Assembly (NCBI GenBank): GCA_006176705.1
Contig: QRFJ01000300.1
Location: 1-64,000 of the forward strand
Origin: Cocos nucifera
Lineage: Eukaryota; Streptophyta; Magnoliopsida; Arecales; Arecaceae
DNA: 64,000 nucleotides
Reading direction: 5' to 3'
The position numbers and the translations under genes are program-made. Under the pieces are notes generated by a model that worked only from the letters and a program-made list of their open reading frames with translations, had not been told where the DNA came from and did no database searches. How positions within the stretch are numbered: the first letter of the stretch is position 1; each line of letters opens with the position of its first letter. Below, piece by piece: positions 34,105 to 45,905 of this stretch.

Positions 34105-35400
34105 AAAAGTGGCCATGTTAGGAATGAAAGGAGAACCTCATCCTAACGTGAGTAAAGTCAAAGACTTCGTTCATTTTAGATGAGATGAAGGGAGAGGCCC
34201 TGACAACGATCCTTATATGCCCCTATAGTCCATTAGAAATAGGAGGAAAACCTTGTCATAATGTGAGCAAAGTCGAAGGTCTCGTTCATTTTAGATGAGA
34301 TGAGGAAAGAGACCCCGACAACGACCCTAATATGCTCCTATAGCCAGTTAGGAATAGGAGGAGAACCTCATCCTAACATGAGCAAAGTCGAAAACCTCGT
34401 TCATTTTAGATGAGATGAGAGGAGAGGCCCCGATAACGGTTCTAATGTGCCCCAACAGTTCATTAGGAATAGAAGAAAAACCTCATCCTAATGTGAGCAA
34501 AATCGAAGGCCTCGTTCATTTTAGATGAGATGAGGAGAGAGGCCCTGACAATGGCCCTAATATGCCCCTATAGTCCATTAGAAACAAGATGAGAACCTCA
34601 TCCTAACGTAGCAGCAAAGTTGAAGGTCTCGTTTATTTTAGATGAGATGAGGGGAGAGGCTCTGATAATGGCCCTAATATATCCCTACAGTCCATTAGGA
34701 ATAGGAGGAGAACCTCATCCTAATGTGAGCAAAGTCAAAGACCTCGTTCATTTTAAACGAGATGAGGAAAGAGGCCCCGATAATGGCCCTTATGTGCCCC
34801 TACAACCCATTAGGAACAGGCGGAGAACCTCATTCTAAAGTGAACAAAGTTGAAGGCCTCGTTCATTTTAGACGAGGTGAGAAGAGAAGCCCCAACTCGG
34901 TTGAAGATAAGATCTCCTCCGAGCTACAACTTCAACAGAAGATAGAATCTATTTCAACCTCGATCGGAGATAAGATCTCCCCCGAGCTACAACTTCAATA
35001 GAAGATAGGATCTATTTCAACCTCGGTCAGAGATAATATCTTTCTCGAGCTTCAACTTCAACAAGAGATAATATCTCCTCCGAGTTTCAACCTCGACTGG
35101 AGATAAGATTTTTCTCAAGCTTCAACCTCAATAGAAGATAAGATCTTCCCTGAGTTTCAACCTTGACTGAAGATAAGATCTCCCTCGAGCTTCAACTTCA
35201 ATAGGAGATAGGATCTCCTTCAACCTCGATCGAAGATAAGATTTCCCCCGAGCTTCAACCTTAATAGGAGATGAGATCTCCCCCAAGCTTCAATCTCAAT
35301 AGAAGATAAGATCTCTCTTGAGTTTCAACCTTGGTTGGAGATAAGATCTCCTCCGAGCTTCAACTTCAGAAGAAGATAAGATCTCCCTTGAGTTTCAATA
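34105..35400 (+). repeat. Element C 3' tandem arrays
   Basis: 34105-34890: about seven copies of the 115-120 bp unit (AGGAGGAGAACCTCATCCTA, GTTCATTTTAGATGAGATGA). 34890-35400: GGAGATAAGATCTCC / GAGCTTCAACTTCAATAG repeats. Composition differs from A: the ATTTAAGACA sub-type is absent. Confidence 0.9.
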
Positions 35401-35491
35401 TCAATAATGTAGAGCCTAAAAAAGAACTTCGACGATCATCTTTTTTGTATTTCCTTCATTCGAATTTTGAACTCAGGAGTGGGAGAACTAT

Positions 35492-36440
35492 TGTTGAGGA
35501 TAAACCCCACATCCATCGAAGTTCAGTCTAATGCTTAGCCTAATGTAACTGATAATCATAAAAGAGCTTCGATCGAGAATTCTTCAACAGCCGAAGTCCT
35601 TTCGAACTTCTTCAGTCGGATTTCTCTAGCAGTCGAACTTCTTTCGAACCTCTCCTTCAGTCGAATTTCTATAGCAGTCAAACTTCTTCTGGACCTCTCC
35701 TTTAGTCGGATTTCTATAGGAACCAAACTTCTTTTGGACCTCTCCTTCAGTCGGATTTCTCTAGGAGCCAAACTCCTTTCGGACGTCTCCTTCAATCAGA
35801 TTCCTTCAGAAGCCAAACTCCTTCCGAACTTCTTCTTTAGTCAGATTCCTTCAGTAGCCGAACTCCTTCTGAATTTCTCCATCAATTGAACTCCATCCAG
35901 ATTCCTCCAGTGGATTACTTTCAGATTTCAAGTAGTATTCCTTCTGGATGATTTTCTCTAGCCATATTCCCTTTAGGAGTGCAAACTCCTCTAAATTTGA
36001 TATATGTCAAAGCTCTTCACCCACCAACGCTTGCTTCCTCCGGACTTTGGCTATTAAATTTCAACGAATGGGTGACACCTCTCTTCATAATAAATTTTAC
36101 GTGGCCCCGAGCGGTCAACTATCGGACGGTGATGGTAATAAATTTTACGTAGCTCCGAGCGGCCCACTATCTGACAGTTACGACTATACAGGCTCCGTCT
36201 ATAAAAGGGATCCTCCAAATATATTTTCTATAAGCTCTCTTCTTTTTTTCAAAATTCTGCTGAATTCTTGCCTGAGCACTCTATTTTTGTTGATTAGAAG
36301 AACTGACTTGATAATCGGAGGATTCTATCAGAGCCACCACCACCGACTCTGGATGAGACTTTATTTTGTAGGTCATCGGTGGTGACCTCTTCTTCTCCAA
36401 CTCTAGCTCAATCCAGCGTAAACCAGATTATGCACTAATA
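35492..36440 (+). repeat. Element C 3' LTR
   Basis: 949 bp, from TGTTGAGGATAAACC to TGCACTAATA. It has the shortest 45-bp array of the LTRs here (about 35580-35910). A TATAAAA box at 36200-36206 is the probable LTR promoter. There is also a 40-bp local duplication of AATAAATTTTACGTGGCCCC / AATAAATTTTACGTAGCTCC (36089 and 36138). Confidence 0.85.
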
Positions 36441-37384
36441 GTAAATAATCTGCCATAAATAAACTATTTAAAAAAATAAAAAGGCTAGATAATTAGCAAT
36501 GAAAAATTTTATCATAAATAATCAATTATTTATGATGTAAATAATTGTTACACCATAAATAATTAATCATTTATGATGAAAAGTTTTTATTATAAATAAT
36601 CTATCATAAATAAATTATTTAAAAAAATAAAAATATTAGATTATTTATGCTAAAAATTTTTCATCATAAATAATCAATTATTCATGACTAAAATAAATAT
36701 TATATTATAAATAATCAATTATTTATAATAAAATTTTTTTATCATAAATAAATTATTTAAAAAAATAAAAATGCTAGATTATTCATAATGAAAAGTTTTC
36801 ATTATAAATAATAAATTATTTGAGATGAAATAAAAAATTATATCACAAATAAGAGATTATTTACAATAAAATTTTTTTATTAAAAATAATCTATCATAAA
36901 TAAACCATTTTAAAAAATAAAAATATTGGATTATTTTTGATGAAAATTTTTTATCATAAATAATCAATTATTTATAATGCAAATAAATTTTACATCATAA
37001 ATAATCAATTATTTATGATGAAAAACTTTCATCTCAAATAATCTATCATAAATAAACTATTTAAAAAATAAAAATATCAGATTATTTATGATAAAAATTT
37101 TTCATCATAAATAATCAATTATTTATGATGTAAATAAATTTTACATCATAAATAATTAATTATTTATGATGAAAAATTTTCATCATAAATAATCTATCGT
37201 AAATAAATTATTTAAAAAATAAAAAGGCTGGATTATTTGCAATGAAAACTTTCTATCATAAATAATCAATTATTTATGATAAAAATTTAATTTACATCAT
37301 AAATAATATATTATTTATGATGGAAATCCTCTATCATAAATAATTTGACCAAAATTTTAAATTTAAAAAATAAAAACATGTGGA
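36441..37384 (+). repeat. CACTA D subterminal repeats (left, after Gypsy cluster)
   Basis: More than 20 copies, in both orientations, of ATTATTTATGATGAAAA / TTTTCATCATAAATAATC, often paired so that short hairpins form. Such repeats bind the element's own transposition protein in known CACTA elements; the role here is inferred. Confidence 0.85.
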
Positions 37385-38645
37385 TTATTTTAAAAATTTA
37401 AAAAAAAAGTAAAAATATGCCATGCATGATCGATGCAACAAGATTGTGGGGTGCAAGCACGTCTACTGTTAGCTAACTCACGACAAATTAATATTTTTTT
37501 TAATTTTTTAAAAATTAGTATTTTTTTTTTTAAAAAATATTTTTTTAATATTATATAGTTTTAAAATTTAATATTTATTTTCATCATTCATTATTTAAGT
37601 AATTATCATGCGAGCATCTTCACAAAATATCGCCTTAATTTGGTGGCTCTATCTATGCAGATTGATAGAATTTGATTTTAATGATCATGAATGACCGTAT
37701 GATAATCTGATAGATAGAAACTATCGATGGATCCAAAATTTTATAAAGATGATCTTTATGATATTTATAGTGTACTATCAAAATTTTACTTCAATCGAAT
37801 ATAATTATCATAATCAATTTAGTATAGGATGATTTGGACCGTTAAATAAAAATGAGTGATCAAAAGACCAAATGACGTCTGATTAAGAAGATTTTTTACA
37901 TAAATGATCTTTGCTACTATTTTTATTATTTATATGGTGATAATCATAAAATTAAAATTGTATGTATATGAACCATCCATGTTAAGCAGATCTTATAAAA
38001 AAATATAAGTATAATTACTTAAAGATCTTAAGAATAAGTATCAAGAGATGTGTAGTTTTAAATCATTTATATATGTATGGTTTGAATTTTATAATCTCCA
38101 CCGTACAAATGATCAAAGTAGGAACAAAAATTATTTATCTAAAAAATTATCTTAATTGGACGCCATTTGGCCATTTGATCACTTTTTTTATTTAATGGTC
38201 GAAATTATTTTATACTAAATTGACTATGATCATGATGTTCGATTGAAGTAAAATTTTGATAGTATACTACAAATATCATAAAAATTATTGTTGTAAGTTT
38301 TTAGATCCATCAGTAGTTTCTATTTATCAGATCATCATACGGTCATTCGTGACTGTCAAAATTAAATTTTATCGATCTATAAAGCTAGAGCTATCAGATC
38401 GAGATGATCTTTTGTGATGATACTTATACAATAATTACTTAAATAATGAATGATAAAGATGAGCTTTAAATTTTAAAATTATATAATATTCAAAGAATAA
38501 TATATTTTTTAAAAGAATACTAATTTTTGAAAAAAATTAAAAAATTTTAGTTTGCCCATGGGCTAGCTAACAGTGGATGTGCTTTCACTGCTCAACCTTA
38601 TCACATCGACCATGCACAGCATATTTTTGCCTATTTTTTAAAAAT
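37385..38645. repeat. Long inverted repeat (fold-back), D copy
   Basis: Two arms of about 600 bp with the axis near 38010. The left arm has GTGCAAGCACGTCTACTGTTAGCTAAC, TTAAAATTTAATATTTATTTTCATCATTC, AATCTGATAGATAGAAACTA and ATAGTGTACTATCAAAATTT. The right arm has their complements at about 38560-38590, 38440-38475, 38325 and 38250. The same sequence occurs in CACTA E (45905-46955) and, as one partial arm, in F (63244-63478). No open frame; no transposase. Confidence 0.88.
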
Positions 38646-39065
38646 TTTCATCATAAGAAATATTCCATCATAAATATTCTTATCTTTTTTAAATTAATTA
38701 AATTATTTATTATGAAAAATTATTTATGATGGAAGATTTTCATCGTAAATAATCATAATTTATGATGTAAATACTTTTTCCATCATAAATAACATTATTT
38801 GCAATGTAAATTTTTTGTTGTAAATATTATCACTTTTTTTAAAATTTTTTAAATTATTTATTTATAAAAAAATAATTTTTGATGAAAAGAATATGTCGTA
38901 AATAATAATTATTTATGATGAAAATTAATTTTCCATCATAAATAATTTTATTTAATATTTTAATATTTTTTGGAGAGAATTTTTTTAGAAAAAAAATTGA
39001 TAAAAATTATTAATGATGGAAAATAAAGTTCCATCGCTAATAATTATTTTAGCGATGAAATTTCA
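38646..39065 (+). repeat. CACTA D subterminal repeats (inner block)
   Basis: Further ATTATTTATGATGAAAA-type repeats. They pass into a variant with AATGATGGAAAATAAAGTTCCATCGC and TTTAGCGATGAAATTTCATCG, ending at the GC-rich island. Confidence 0.8.
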
Positions 39066-39079
39066 TCGTGAAAACTCCA

Positions 39080-39815
39080 TCGCTAAATGTCTTTAAATAT
39101 CCTCTCCCACTACGTTCACACGAAACCCACTCTTCGAAATCCACTCTCGCCCGCCCCCTCATCTTCTCTCTCCCCCTCCTTCGCTTTCATCGGTCGGCGA
39201 CCTATTCTCCTATTGCTGCTACCGTCATTGCCGCTGCCACTACCGTCGTTGCCACTGCGCGCCATTGATGGTATTTTTTTTTGTTTTCTTTTGATCGTTC
39301 GAAAGGTTGTGGGTGCCCTATGGTGGCCGGTGGCGGGAGGTAGGGCATGGAGGGTGGGTGCTGGCTACAGGGGTGGGGGGCACATGGGTGCGAGGTCGTG
39401 GGGCATGGTGATGGGACCGCGAGTTGGGGGTCGCGAATGTATCCATGTGGTGGTCAGTGGTCGATGGCGGATGGCGAGGTGCGGAGGATTGGTGTCGACT
39501 GCAGGCCGGTGGGGGGCTACGTGTGGTGTGGGGCCACTGGGCGGTGGTGACAGGATGGGTTGGGGGCCATGGGTACCAGTGGTGGGCAGAAGAGGGGCGT
39601 CGATCGAGATGGGTGCATGGGGGGCCGCGGGCACCGTTGGTGGGGGCGGAGGGGCACCGTAGAGGGTGGGAGGCCGCGACAATGTTCGAGTGCTGTAGAG
39701 GGTGGGGGTCCGGAGGGGTGCGGCATGGAGGGACGGCGGTGGTGGGTTGGGTGGTGGGCCGCAAGTGGTGGGCGGTGGAGGGGCACCACTGGGGGTGGAG
39801 GGTGGAGGGGCTTAA
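39080..39815 (+). other. GC-rich island in CACTA D
   Basis: A C/T-rich head (39100-39260) is followed by a strongly G-rich plus strand (39300-39815) full of GGTGG and GGGG runs. It stands out sharply from the AT-rich surroundings. Overlapping open frames on both strands come from the composition; none resembles a protein. It may be the promoter/first-exon region of the transposase gene, as GC-rich subterminal blocks are in some CACTA elements (inference). Confidence 0.7.
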
Positions 39816-39825
39816 TCAATTTTAA

Positions 39826-39960
39826 AATTTTAATAAATAATAATAATAATCAATAATAATAATAATAGTAAAATAGTAATAATAATAATATTAATAATAA
39901 CAATGGTAATGATAATCTTAGTAATAATAGTAGTTAGAATTATTATAATAATAATAGTAA

Positions 39961-40003
<43 letters not shown>

Positions 40004-40165
40004 CATAGTAATAATAGTAGTTAGAATAATAATAATAGTAAATATAATAATAATAGTAATAATAATAATAGTAATATTAGTAGCTAGAATAATAATAATA
40101 ATAGCAAATATAATAATAATAATAAGAGTAAGTAAAAGTAGTAATAATAATAATAATTTTTTTTA
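39826..40165. repeat. AAT trinucleotide microsatellite
   Basis: Imperfect (AAT)n with AGT, ATC and AGA interruptions over about 340 bp. The open frame through it is a composition artefact. Confidence 0.95.
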
Positions 40166-40319
40166 TAATTAAAATAGTTAAGTTTTTAATTATATTTTTA
40201 TGTTTTTACTTGTTATTATTTAATCTTTTTATTTGTTTAGCTCATATATTTTATTATAATTATGATTTAATATTTTAATTTGCATTAGTCGAAGGTCTTA
40301 ATTTATAATGCATATAAAC

Positions 40320-40640
40320 TATCAGGTATGAGAATCTGGATCGGGTTTCAATCAGGGATCCTGTCCGAGATCCGGTCTGGAATTTGGTTTGGGATCTAGT
40401 TTGGAATTTGGTTGGGATCCGATTTGGGATCCTATCCAAAATTTGGTCTAGAATTTGAGTCAGATCTTAATCGAGATTCAAATTAGATTCAGTCCGAGAT
40501 TCGATCTGGGATCCTATCCAGAATCTGGTCTGGGATCATGTTCGGGATTCGGTTCGAGATTTGGATCATGATCCGAGTTGGATCTTGATCGGGATCTAGA
40601 TTGGATTTTGGGTCAGGATCCAATCTGGGATCCAGTTTGG
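40320..40640. repeat. Short GGGATC repeats upstream of TNP2
   Basis: Imperfect repeats of about 20-24 bp on the theme GGGATCCGGTCTGGAATTTGG. They occupy the place where the N-terminal half of TNP2 should be encoded. Confidence 0.8.
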
Positions 40641-41817
40641 TAATAATTTAATTCATGCTTTGATCTAACCTTAGACTCCCATTCAGGAGTTGGTCCCAGG
40701 ATCTTCAAAATGGACTCTATGAATGGCTCTTGGATGCCCTAGTTTGGGCAGTTCATACATGCATCAATATTTTTTGAAATACCACATTAGAAGTAGTTAT
40801 TACTTCGTCATAACCTGGATGTAATGCACATTGAGAAGAATATTTTTGATAATATCATCGGTATAATGTTAAACATCACAAGAAAAATAAAAGATAATTC
40901 AAAAGCTCGTCTTGATTTGCAAGAAATGGAAATTCAATCAGAATTGCATTTAGTTCGTCAAGGTAATAAATTTTTTATGCCACCTACATGTTATTCATTA
41001 TATGGCGAGGAGAAGAAGAGTTTCTATGGATGGTTCAAAATCGTAAAGTTTCCTGATGCTTATGCTTCAAATGTATCACGATGTGTTGGCAACAATGACG
41101 ATAATATCTCTGGCATGAAAAGTCATGACTCCCATGTGATGATGCAATGCTTGCTTCCTGTGGTGATGTGTGGCTATCTGAGTGGTGATGTTCAAGCTGC
41201 ATTGATTGAGTTGGGAGTATTTTTTCAAGAACTATATTGCTGAAAGTTGAAGATTAATTTAATTGAAAAGTTTAAGAAGGATATTGTGCTCATTCTTTGT
41301 AAGTTAGAAAAAATCTTTCCACCATCATTTTTTGATGTTATGGTACATCTAGTTGTTCATCTTCCAAAGAAAGCTCTTCTGACCAGTTTGGTACATTATC
41401 GGTGGATGTATCCTATTGAAAGGTAAAGAAATCATAATCTCTTTGACATATCAGTTGTAAGATGTAAATCTATTACAACTCTTTAATTTTTTTTTTATTT
41501 GCAGATTCTTGTGCATCCTAAAAAGGTATGTGGGCAATAAGACATGGTCTGAAGGATCCATAGCGAAAGCATACGTAACTATAGAGTGTCTCACATTCTA
41601 CTCGATGTATCTTGATGATATTAAAATAAGATTCAATCATGCAGATCGTAACACTGACCGTGAATGGGATGATGATAAACCAATACTGTCCATATTTAAA
41701 CAAATGGTTCGACCCATGGATGGAAGAAGATATGAGTTTATAGACATGAATGAGCTATCCAAGGCATACTTTTATATTCTAAATAATTATGAAGAAATTA
41801 AAGATTTAATTGAGTAA

Positions 41818-42190
41818 CACTACTACAAAAAAGGACTATGGCAGTGATTTTTAACCACTGCCGTAGACCAAAAAATCGCTACCATAGGCTATGACAGCGA
41901 TTTTCTAAACGTTGCTACTACGACCGTCGCCGTAGCTCTATGGCAGTGGTTATTGCAGCGGTTGTTAAAACCGCTACTATAGATGGTCTATTGCAATGGT
42001 TTATAAACCATTGCAAGAGATCGATCTATTACAGCGGTTATGTAACCGCTGCTATAGATATCCTATGGCAACGGTTACATAACTGTAGCTATAGGTAATA
42101 TAGCAGTGATTTTTTAACCGCTGTCATAGGTCTAGTGTAGCAGTTGGCATTGGACCTATGACAGCGGTTATAAAACTACTATCGTAGATC
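41818..42190 (-). repeat. CACTA E left terminus and subterminal repeats
   Basis: Ten or so copies, in alternating orientation, of CTATGGCAGCGGTTnnnAACCGCTGCCATAG-like units, each a small palindrome. This is the 3' end with respect to the TNP1 gene. Confidence 0.9.
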
Positions 42191-42357
42191 TTGAATAATT
42201 AAAAAAAATAAAATTTTTATTTTTTTATATATTTTATCTGATAAATATAGATATATAACATAAGAAAATATAATAAACACAAAAATTATTTTAAAATACT
42301 AAAATTTTATTATCGAATAAAATTTATTATAATATTTTTTTAAAAAAATAAAATACA

Positions 42358-44090
42358 TCAAAAGTCTCCTAAATCTACATCATCATCGTCGTCGTCATTG
42401 GGAGCCGGAGCCGAAGTCGGAGCTGGAGCTCGAGCTGGAGCCAGAGCTGAAGCTAGAATGCAGGCCAACATATTCTCGAAGTTCGTGACTTCAAAATACG
42501 CACTGAGCATCGACATTATGTCTCTCACGATGCCCTCTAGATGAGATGCGCGCTTCTCAGCCTGATCTGCCCGCATCGCAGCATGATCTGTTCGTGCCAA
42601 TTCCTCTTCAAGCTCCTTCTGATTGATGACACTGAAAGTCTGTGAGGAGATGCTCGCTTCAAACCAGTAGCTCGTTGGCATATGTCCGAACCTGCATCGG
42701 ATCCTTCCAGAGTGCTCAGGCCCCAAGATCTGAGACAGATGGTCATGGGGCCCAGAGGTATCTGGGCCCTCGCTCGCGAGCGCATCTAACTGATCCTATA
42801 ATTATAAATTAAAATAAAATTTTATAAAAAATACTATAATACTAATCATATATACTAATATATTCAATACTTACAAAAATACGCATGATTACGACGTTCA
42901 TTAGCTTGCCCGTCTTATCCATATGGCTGGATCGGAAGATCTTGCTACGGCTGGACATCACTCCATCTCTCATTAGCTATAACAAAGAATAAATTTATCA
43001 GAAAGATGATAAAAAATATGAATTTAATTTATCTAGTAAGATTTAGAATTAATTTTTCCTCTATGCACACGACTGGCCATAGACTCGCAGCCTAAAGTGT
43101 GCGTATACTCCTGGGCTGCACAGTTCTTCTGGTTCTGACGAGAGGCAGCTTAACAAGTATTCAAATAAATAATAAATATTTAAAAAAAATATTTAAATAA
43201 AATTTTAAATATATTGAGATTTAAAAGTCAAAAATTTTACCTCGAACTTTTGGCTCCTCCAATGTCTAGCCATCCTCTTCCACTGACTCGGAGGACAGTC
43301 CTGTATCTAGGGAACAAGCTTCTCTGGAGTGTCTCGTCGGTGCTCGAGCCATCCTCTATGAAGCTTGATCCTGTAACCCTGGTACAACTTCTCGATCTTT
43401 CTTAATCGGGCATCTTGAGTCCTCTCATGATCGAAAAAGTCGTACCACCTCTGCACAAATTTATCAAAAAGCAGTTACAAAATTATTCCAATCAAACATA
43501 TATAGTATAAACATATAAAATACATAAATATAACTGAGATGCGCGTATTTACCCATATCTCCTTCCATACTCGGTCTCTGACGGCATCATTCATCAAACG
43601 TCAGTCTCTAGGCTCTATGGGAATGATGTCCGACCGCCTCACAAGCATTCCAAAAAAGGAATGCATCTCCCACGCGGTCTCCCCTACCAGCATTCCCTCC
43701 GCATCATACTACACCATCACTTGATGCTGGCAGTTCCACACGTATGCCATACGTGTGGGACCACGAAATATCCGACTAGATGATGCACCTGCAATGCAAA
43801 TATGTTATGCAAATATATAAGTGTACAAATACTATATAAAAAATAAAGTTGTGCTAATATAATAAAAATGTACACTCAGATGCTTGCAACTGTAGAGGCT
43901 CAGCTATCGGTGGAGTAGATACCACCAGTGGAGTAGATGCCGACAGTGAAGATCCTTGAGCAGTCGATGACGAGGTGGATGGAGTATGCTCCGAATACTC
44001 CTCGGATGTTGAACTCCATGTAACCCGCTAAGAGATAGGGATGAAAGCTAGATGATGTTTCGATGCCATCGTGACCTGCAATGTTAATGA
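42358..44090 (-). pseudogene. CACTA E TNP1/Ptta-type protein gene (broken)
   Basis: Exons on the minus strand resemble the plant En/Spm-Ptta transposase family. About 43240-43450 gives FFDHERTQDARLRKIEKLYQ, then HRGWLEHRRDTPEKLVP, a stop and QWKRMARHWRSQKFE. About 43065-43160 gives ASRQNQKNCAAQEYTHT. About 42880-42985 gives the next short exon (SRSKIFRSSHMDKTGK). The last exon (42795-42358) has LASEGPDTSGPHDHLSQILG, QKELEEELARTDHAAMRADQ (a coiled-coil stretch), a proline/alanine run and a final acidic DDDDDDVDLGDF. The family protein binds subterminal repeats. At least two stops. Confidence 0.7.
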
Positions 44091-44224
44091 ACATTAATCA
44101 ATATAACATCATGACATATCAAATTCTATTCACTCAAAAGTCGAGCCTGCTCTGTACTTGAGACAGCCAGCTCCGTGCCTAAGACATCCGACTAGAGTCT
44201 ACCCCCAATCGACTCGATCATGGC

Positions 44225-44650
44225 CCGAGCCGACTCGGCTATGTATCTGAGTCAGCTTGGCTATGTGCCATCCTCTCGTTCACTCCCTCTCTCCCTATCT
44301 CGATCTCTCTTACCGACGATAGTGGCGAGGCTGAACCCCTCCCTTCCAGCTTTTTCATCTCTCGATCTTCTTCTCTTCCTCTCTCGATCTTCCTTGCCGG
44401 CGAGGTCGGACCCCATCCCTCCTTCTCTCACTCTCTCAATCTCCCTCACCGACAAGGCCAGACCCCATCCCTTCTAGTGATGCCGGCGAGGTCGGACCCC
44501 CTCCCTCCCTCTCTCAATCTTTCTTCTCCCTCTCTCAATCTCCCTCATCGGTGAGGCCAGACTCCCTCCCAATGATGGCAGCGAGGTCGGACCCCCTCCC
44601 TCCCAATGATGGCGGCGAGGCCTAATCCCTTCCTTTCCCTCTCAAGTACA
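44225..44650 (-). other. CT-rich repeated block in CACTA E
   Basis: Repeats of TCTCAATCTCCCTCACCG and GGCGAGGTCGGACCCC(C)TCCC. On the minus strand it is purine-rich. No convincing protein. Confidence 0.7.
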
Positions 44651-45039
44651 GATCCGTCAGGTATTCGGATTCAGATTCAGTATCAATAATTAAAATTGGG
44701 TCCGAATTTAAATATTCAGGTTTTGATCCGAACCCAATCCATTGACAGATCTAGTCCACAGTCGTCGACATGGCATGATCCAAGACTACCACCACGATAC
44801 GGCCCAAAAACTACAGCATATAGATAATTATAATATTTATAATATTTATTATAAATATTTTATAAATTATAATAAATATACAAGATTAATAAATAATACT
44901 ATAAAATTAAAAAAAATTATACCTGTGGCTATAGAGAGCAGATCGCACTGAAAGCTCTGAGGGTCGCCGATGACAATGCTAGACGAAGACGTGGTACTAG
45001 AGGTAACCTGCGAAATAAAAGCAAAATAGTAAGATAGAG
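44651..45039. other. Spacer between the two GC-rich blocks of CACTA E
   Basis: Contains a GGGTCCGAATTTAAATATTC / GATCCGAACCCAATCC pair (inverted-repeat-like) and an AT-rich run (44820-44920). Nothing coding recognised. TNP2 would be expected on this side of E and is absent. Confidence 0.4.
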
Positions 45040-45690
45040 AAGAGAGAAAAAGAGGAAAAAGAGAGAAAGTAAGGGCGGCCGGGGATGGAGGGCTAGGGGG
45101 AGGGGGGCATAGTGACGAGGAGGCCGAAGGAGGCTTCGCACTTGACTGGGGAGGGTCAGAATGGTGGTGGTGGTGGGAGGGTGGAGTTTTTACGAGGGTT
45201 GAAGGAGGGTCGGATGGGGGTTCATCGAAGGGGGGGTTCGCTAGGGACCAAGGGAGGGTTGGATGGAGGGGCAGGGGGGTTTCGCAAGGGGCCGAGCGAG
45301 GGTGGAGGGGGGTTCGTCGGAGGGGGGTTCACGGGGGGCCGAGGGAGGGTTGGATGGAGGTTCGTCGGAGGGGGGTTCACTGGGGGTCGAGAGAGGGTCG
45401 GATGGAGGGGTGGAGGGTCGAGTGGGGGGTAGCGGGTGGCGGGAAGGGGCGGTCGGGGATGAGGGGCCGGAAAAGGGAGGGGGACGGAGGGGCAATGTCG
45501 GCCGAGGGGAAGAAGGGGGCAATGCCGATCGAGGGGAGGAGGGTTGACGCCGGTCGGGGGGAGGAGGGGTGATACCGATAGAGGGGGAGGAGGGGCGACG
45601 TTGGTCGATTGAGAGGAGCCTCACCGACGATGAAGAGAAGGGGGAGAGAGAGAGCGAGAGAGATTGAGCACGCACGGAAGGAAAGAAAAA
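45040..45690 (-). other. GC-rich island in CACTA E
   Basis: The plus strand has repeated GGAGGGGGGTTCGTCGGAGG-type units (45170-45450) and GGCCGAGGGGAAGAAGGGGG-type units (45480-45610). Overlapping frames on both strands are artefacts of the repeats. It lies between the fold-back module and the coding part, as the islands in D and F do. Confidence 0.75.
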
Positions 45691-45699
45691 ATTTGAAGA

Positions 45700-45905
45700 T
45701 TTTTAATCTAACCTACGACAGCGATTACCGAACCGCTCTCATAGATCTACGACAGTGATTATCGAATCGTTGCATAGATCCATAGATCTACGACAGTGAT
45801 TATCAAATCGCTGCCATAGATTTACGATAGCGGTTATCTAAAATCGCTGCCATAGATCCGATTTACAGTAGTAATTTTTGATAACCACTATCATAGGTGA
45901 AAAAT
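45700..45905 (-). repeat. CACTA E inner subterminal repeats
   Basis: TACGACAGCGATTACCGAACCGC / CGCTGCCATAGATTTACGAT units, four to five copies. Confidence 0.85.

Larger units (their letters stand above)
31980..36440 (+). mobile_element. Gypsy gag-only element C, 5' LTR truncated
   Basis: Plus strand. A partial 5' LTR ends at 32368; primer region GGATTGACGCTAGAGG; gag about 32490-33900; integrase tail about 33905-34022; arrays 34105-35400; 3' LTR 35492-36440. Same plan and fusion point as A and B. The right flank (36441) is CACTA D subterminal repeat. No target duplication pairs 22291-22295 (ATTTA) with 36441-36445 (GTAAA), so the B-C block arose by rearrangement rather than one insertion. 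Confidence 0.8.

Noticed and set aside
22291..36445. Target duplication around the whole Gypsy B-C block
   Set aside because: ATTTA (left) and GTAAA (right) do not match, and the two ends belong to two different elements in opposite orientation.
39087..39856. Overlapping long frames on both strands in the GC-rich island of CACTA D
   Set aside because: They result from low-stop G-rich composition. Products are Gly/Trp/Arg or Pro/His-rich without any known domain.
39903..40172. 89-codon frame rich in Ile and Val
   Set aside because: Translation of an AAT microsatellite.
45112..45675. Overlapping frames in the GC-rich island of CACTA E
   Set aside because: Same reason; they consist of simple GGAGGGGGG repeats.
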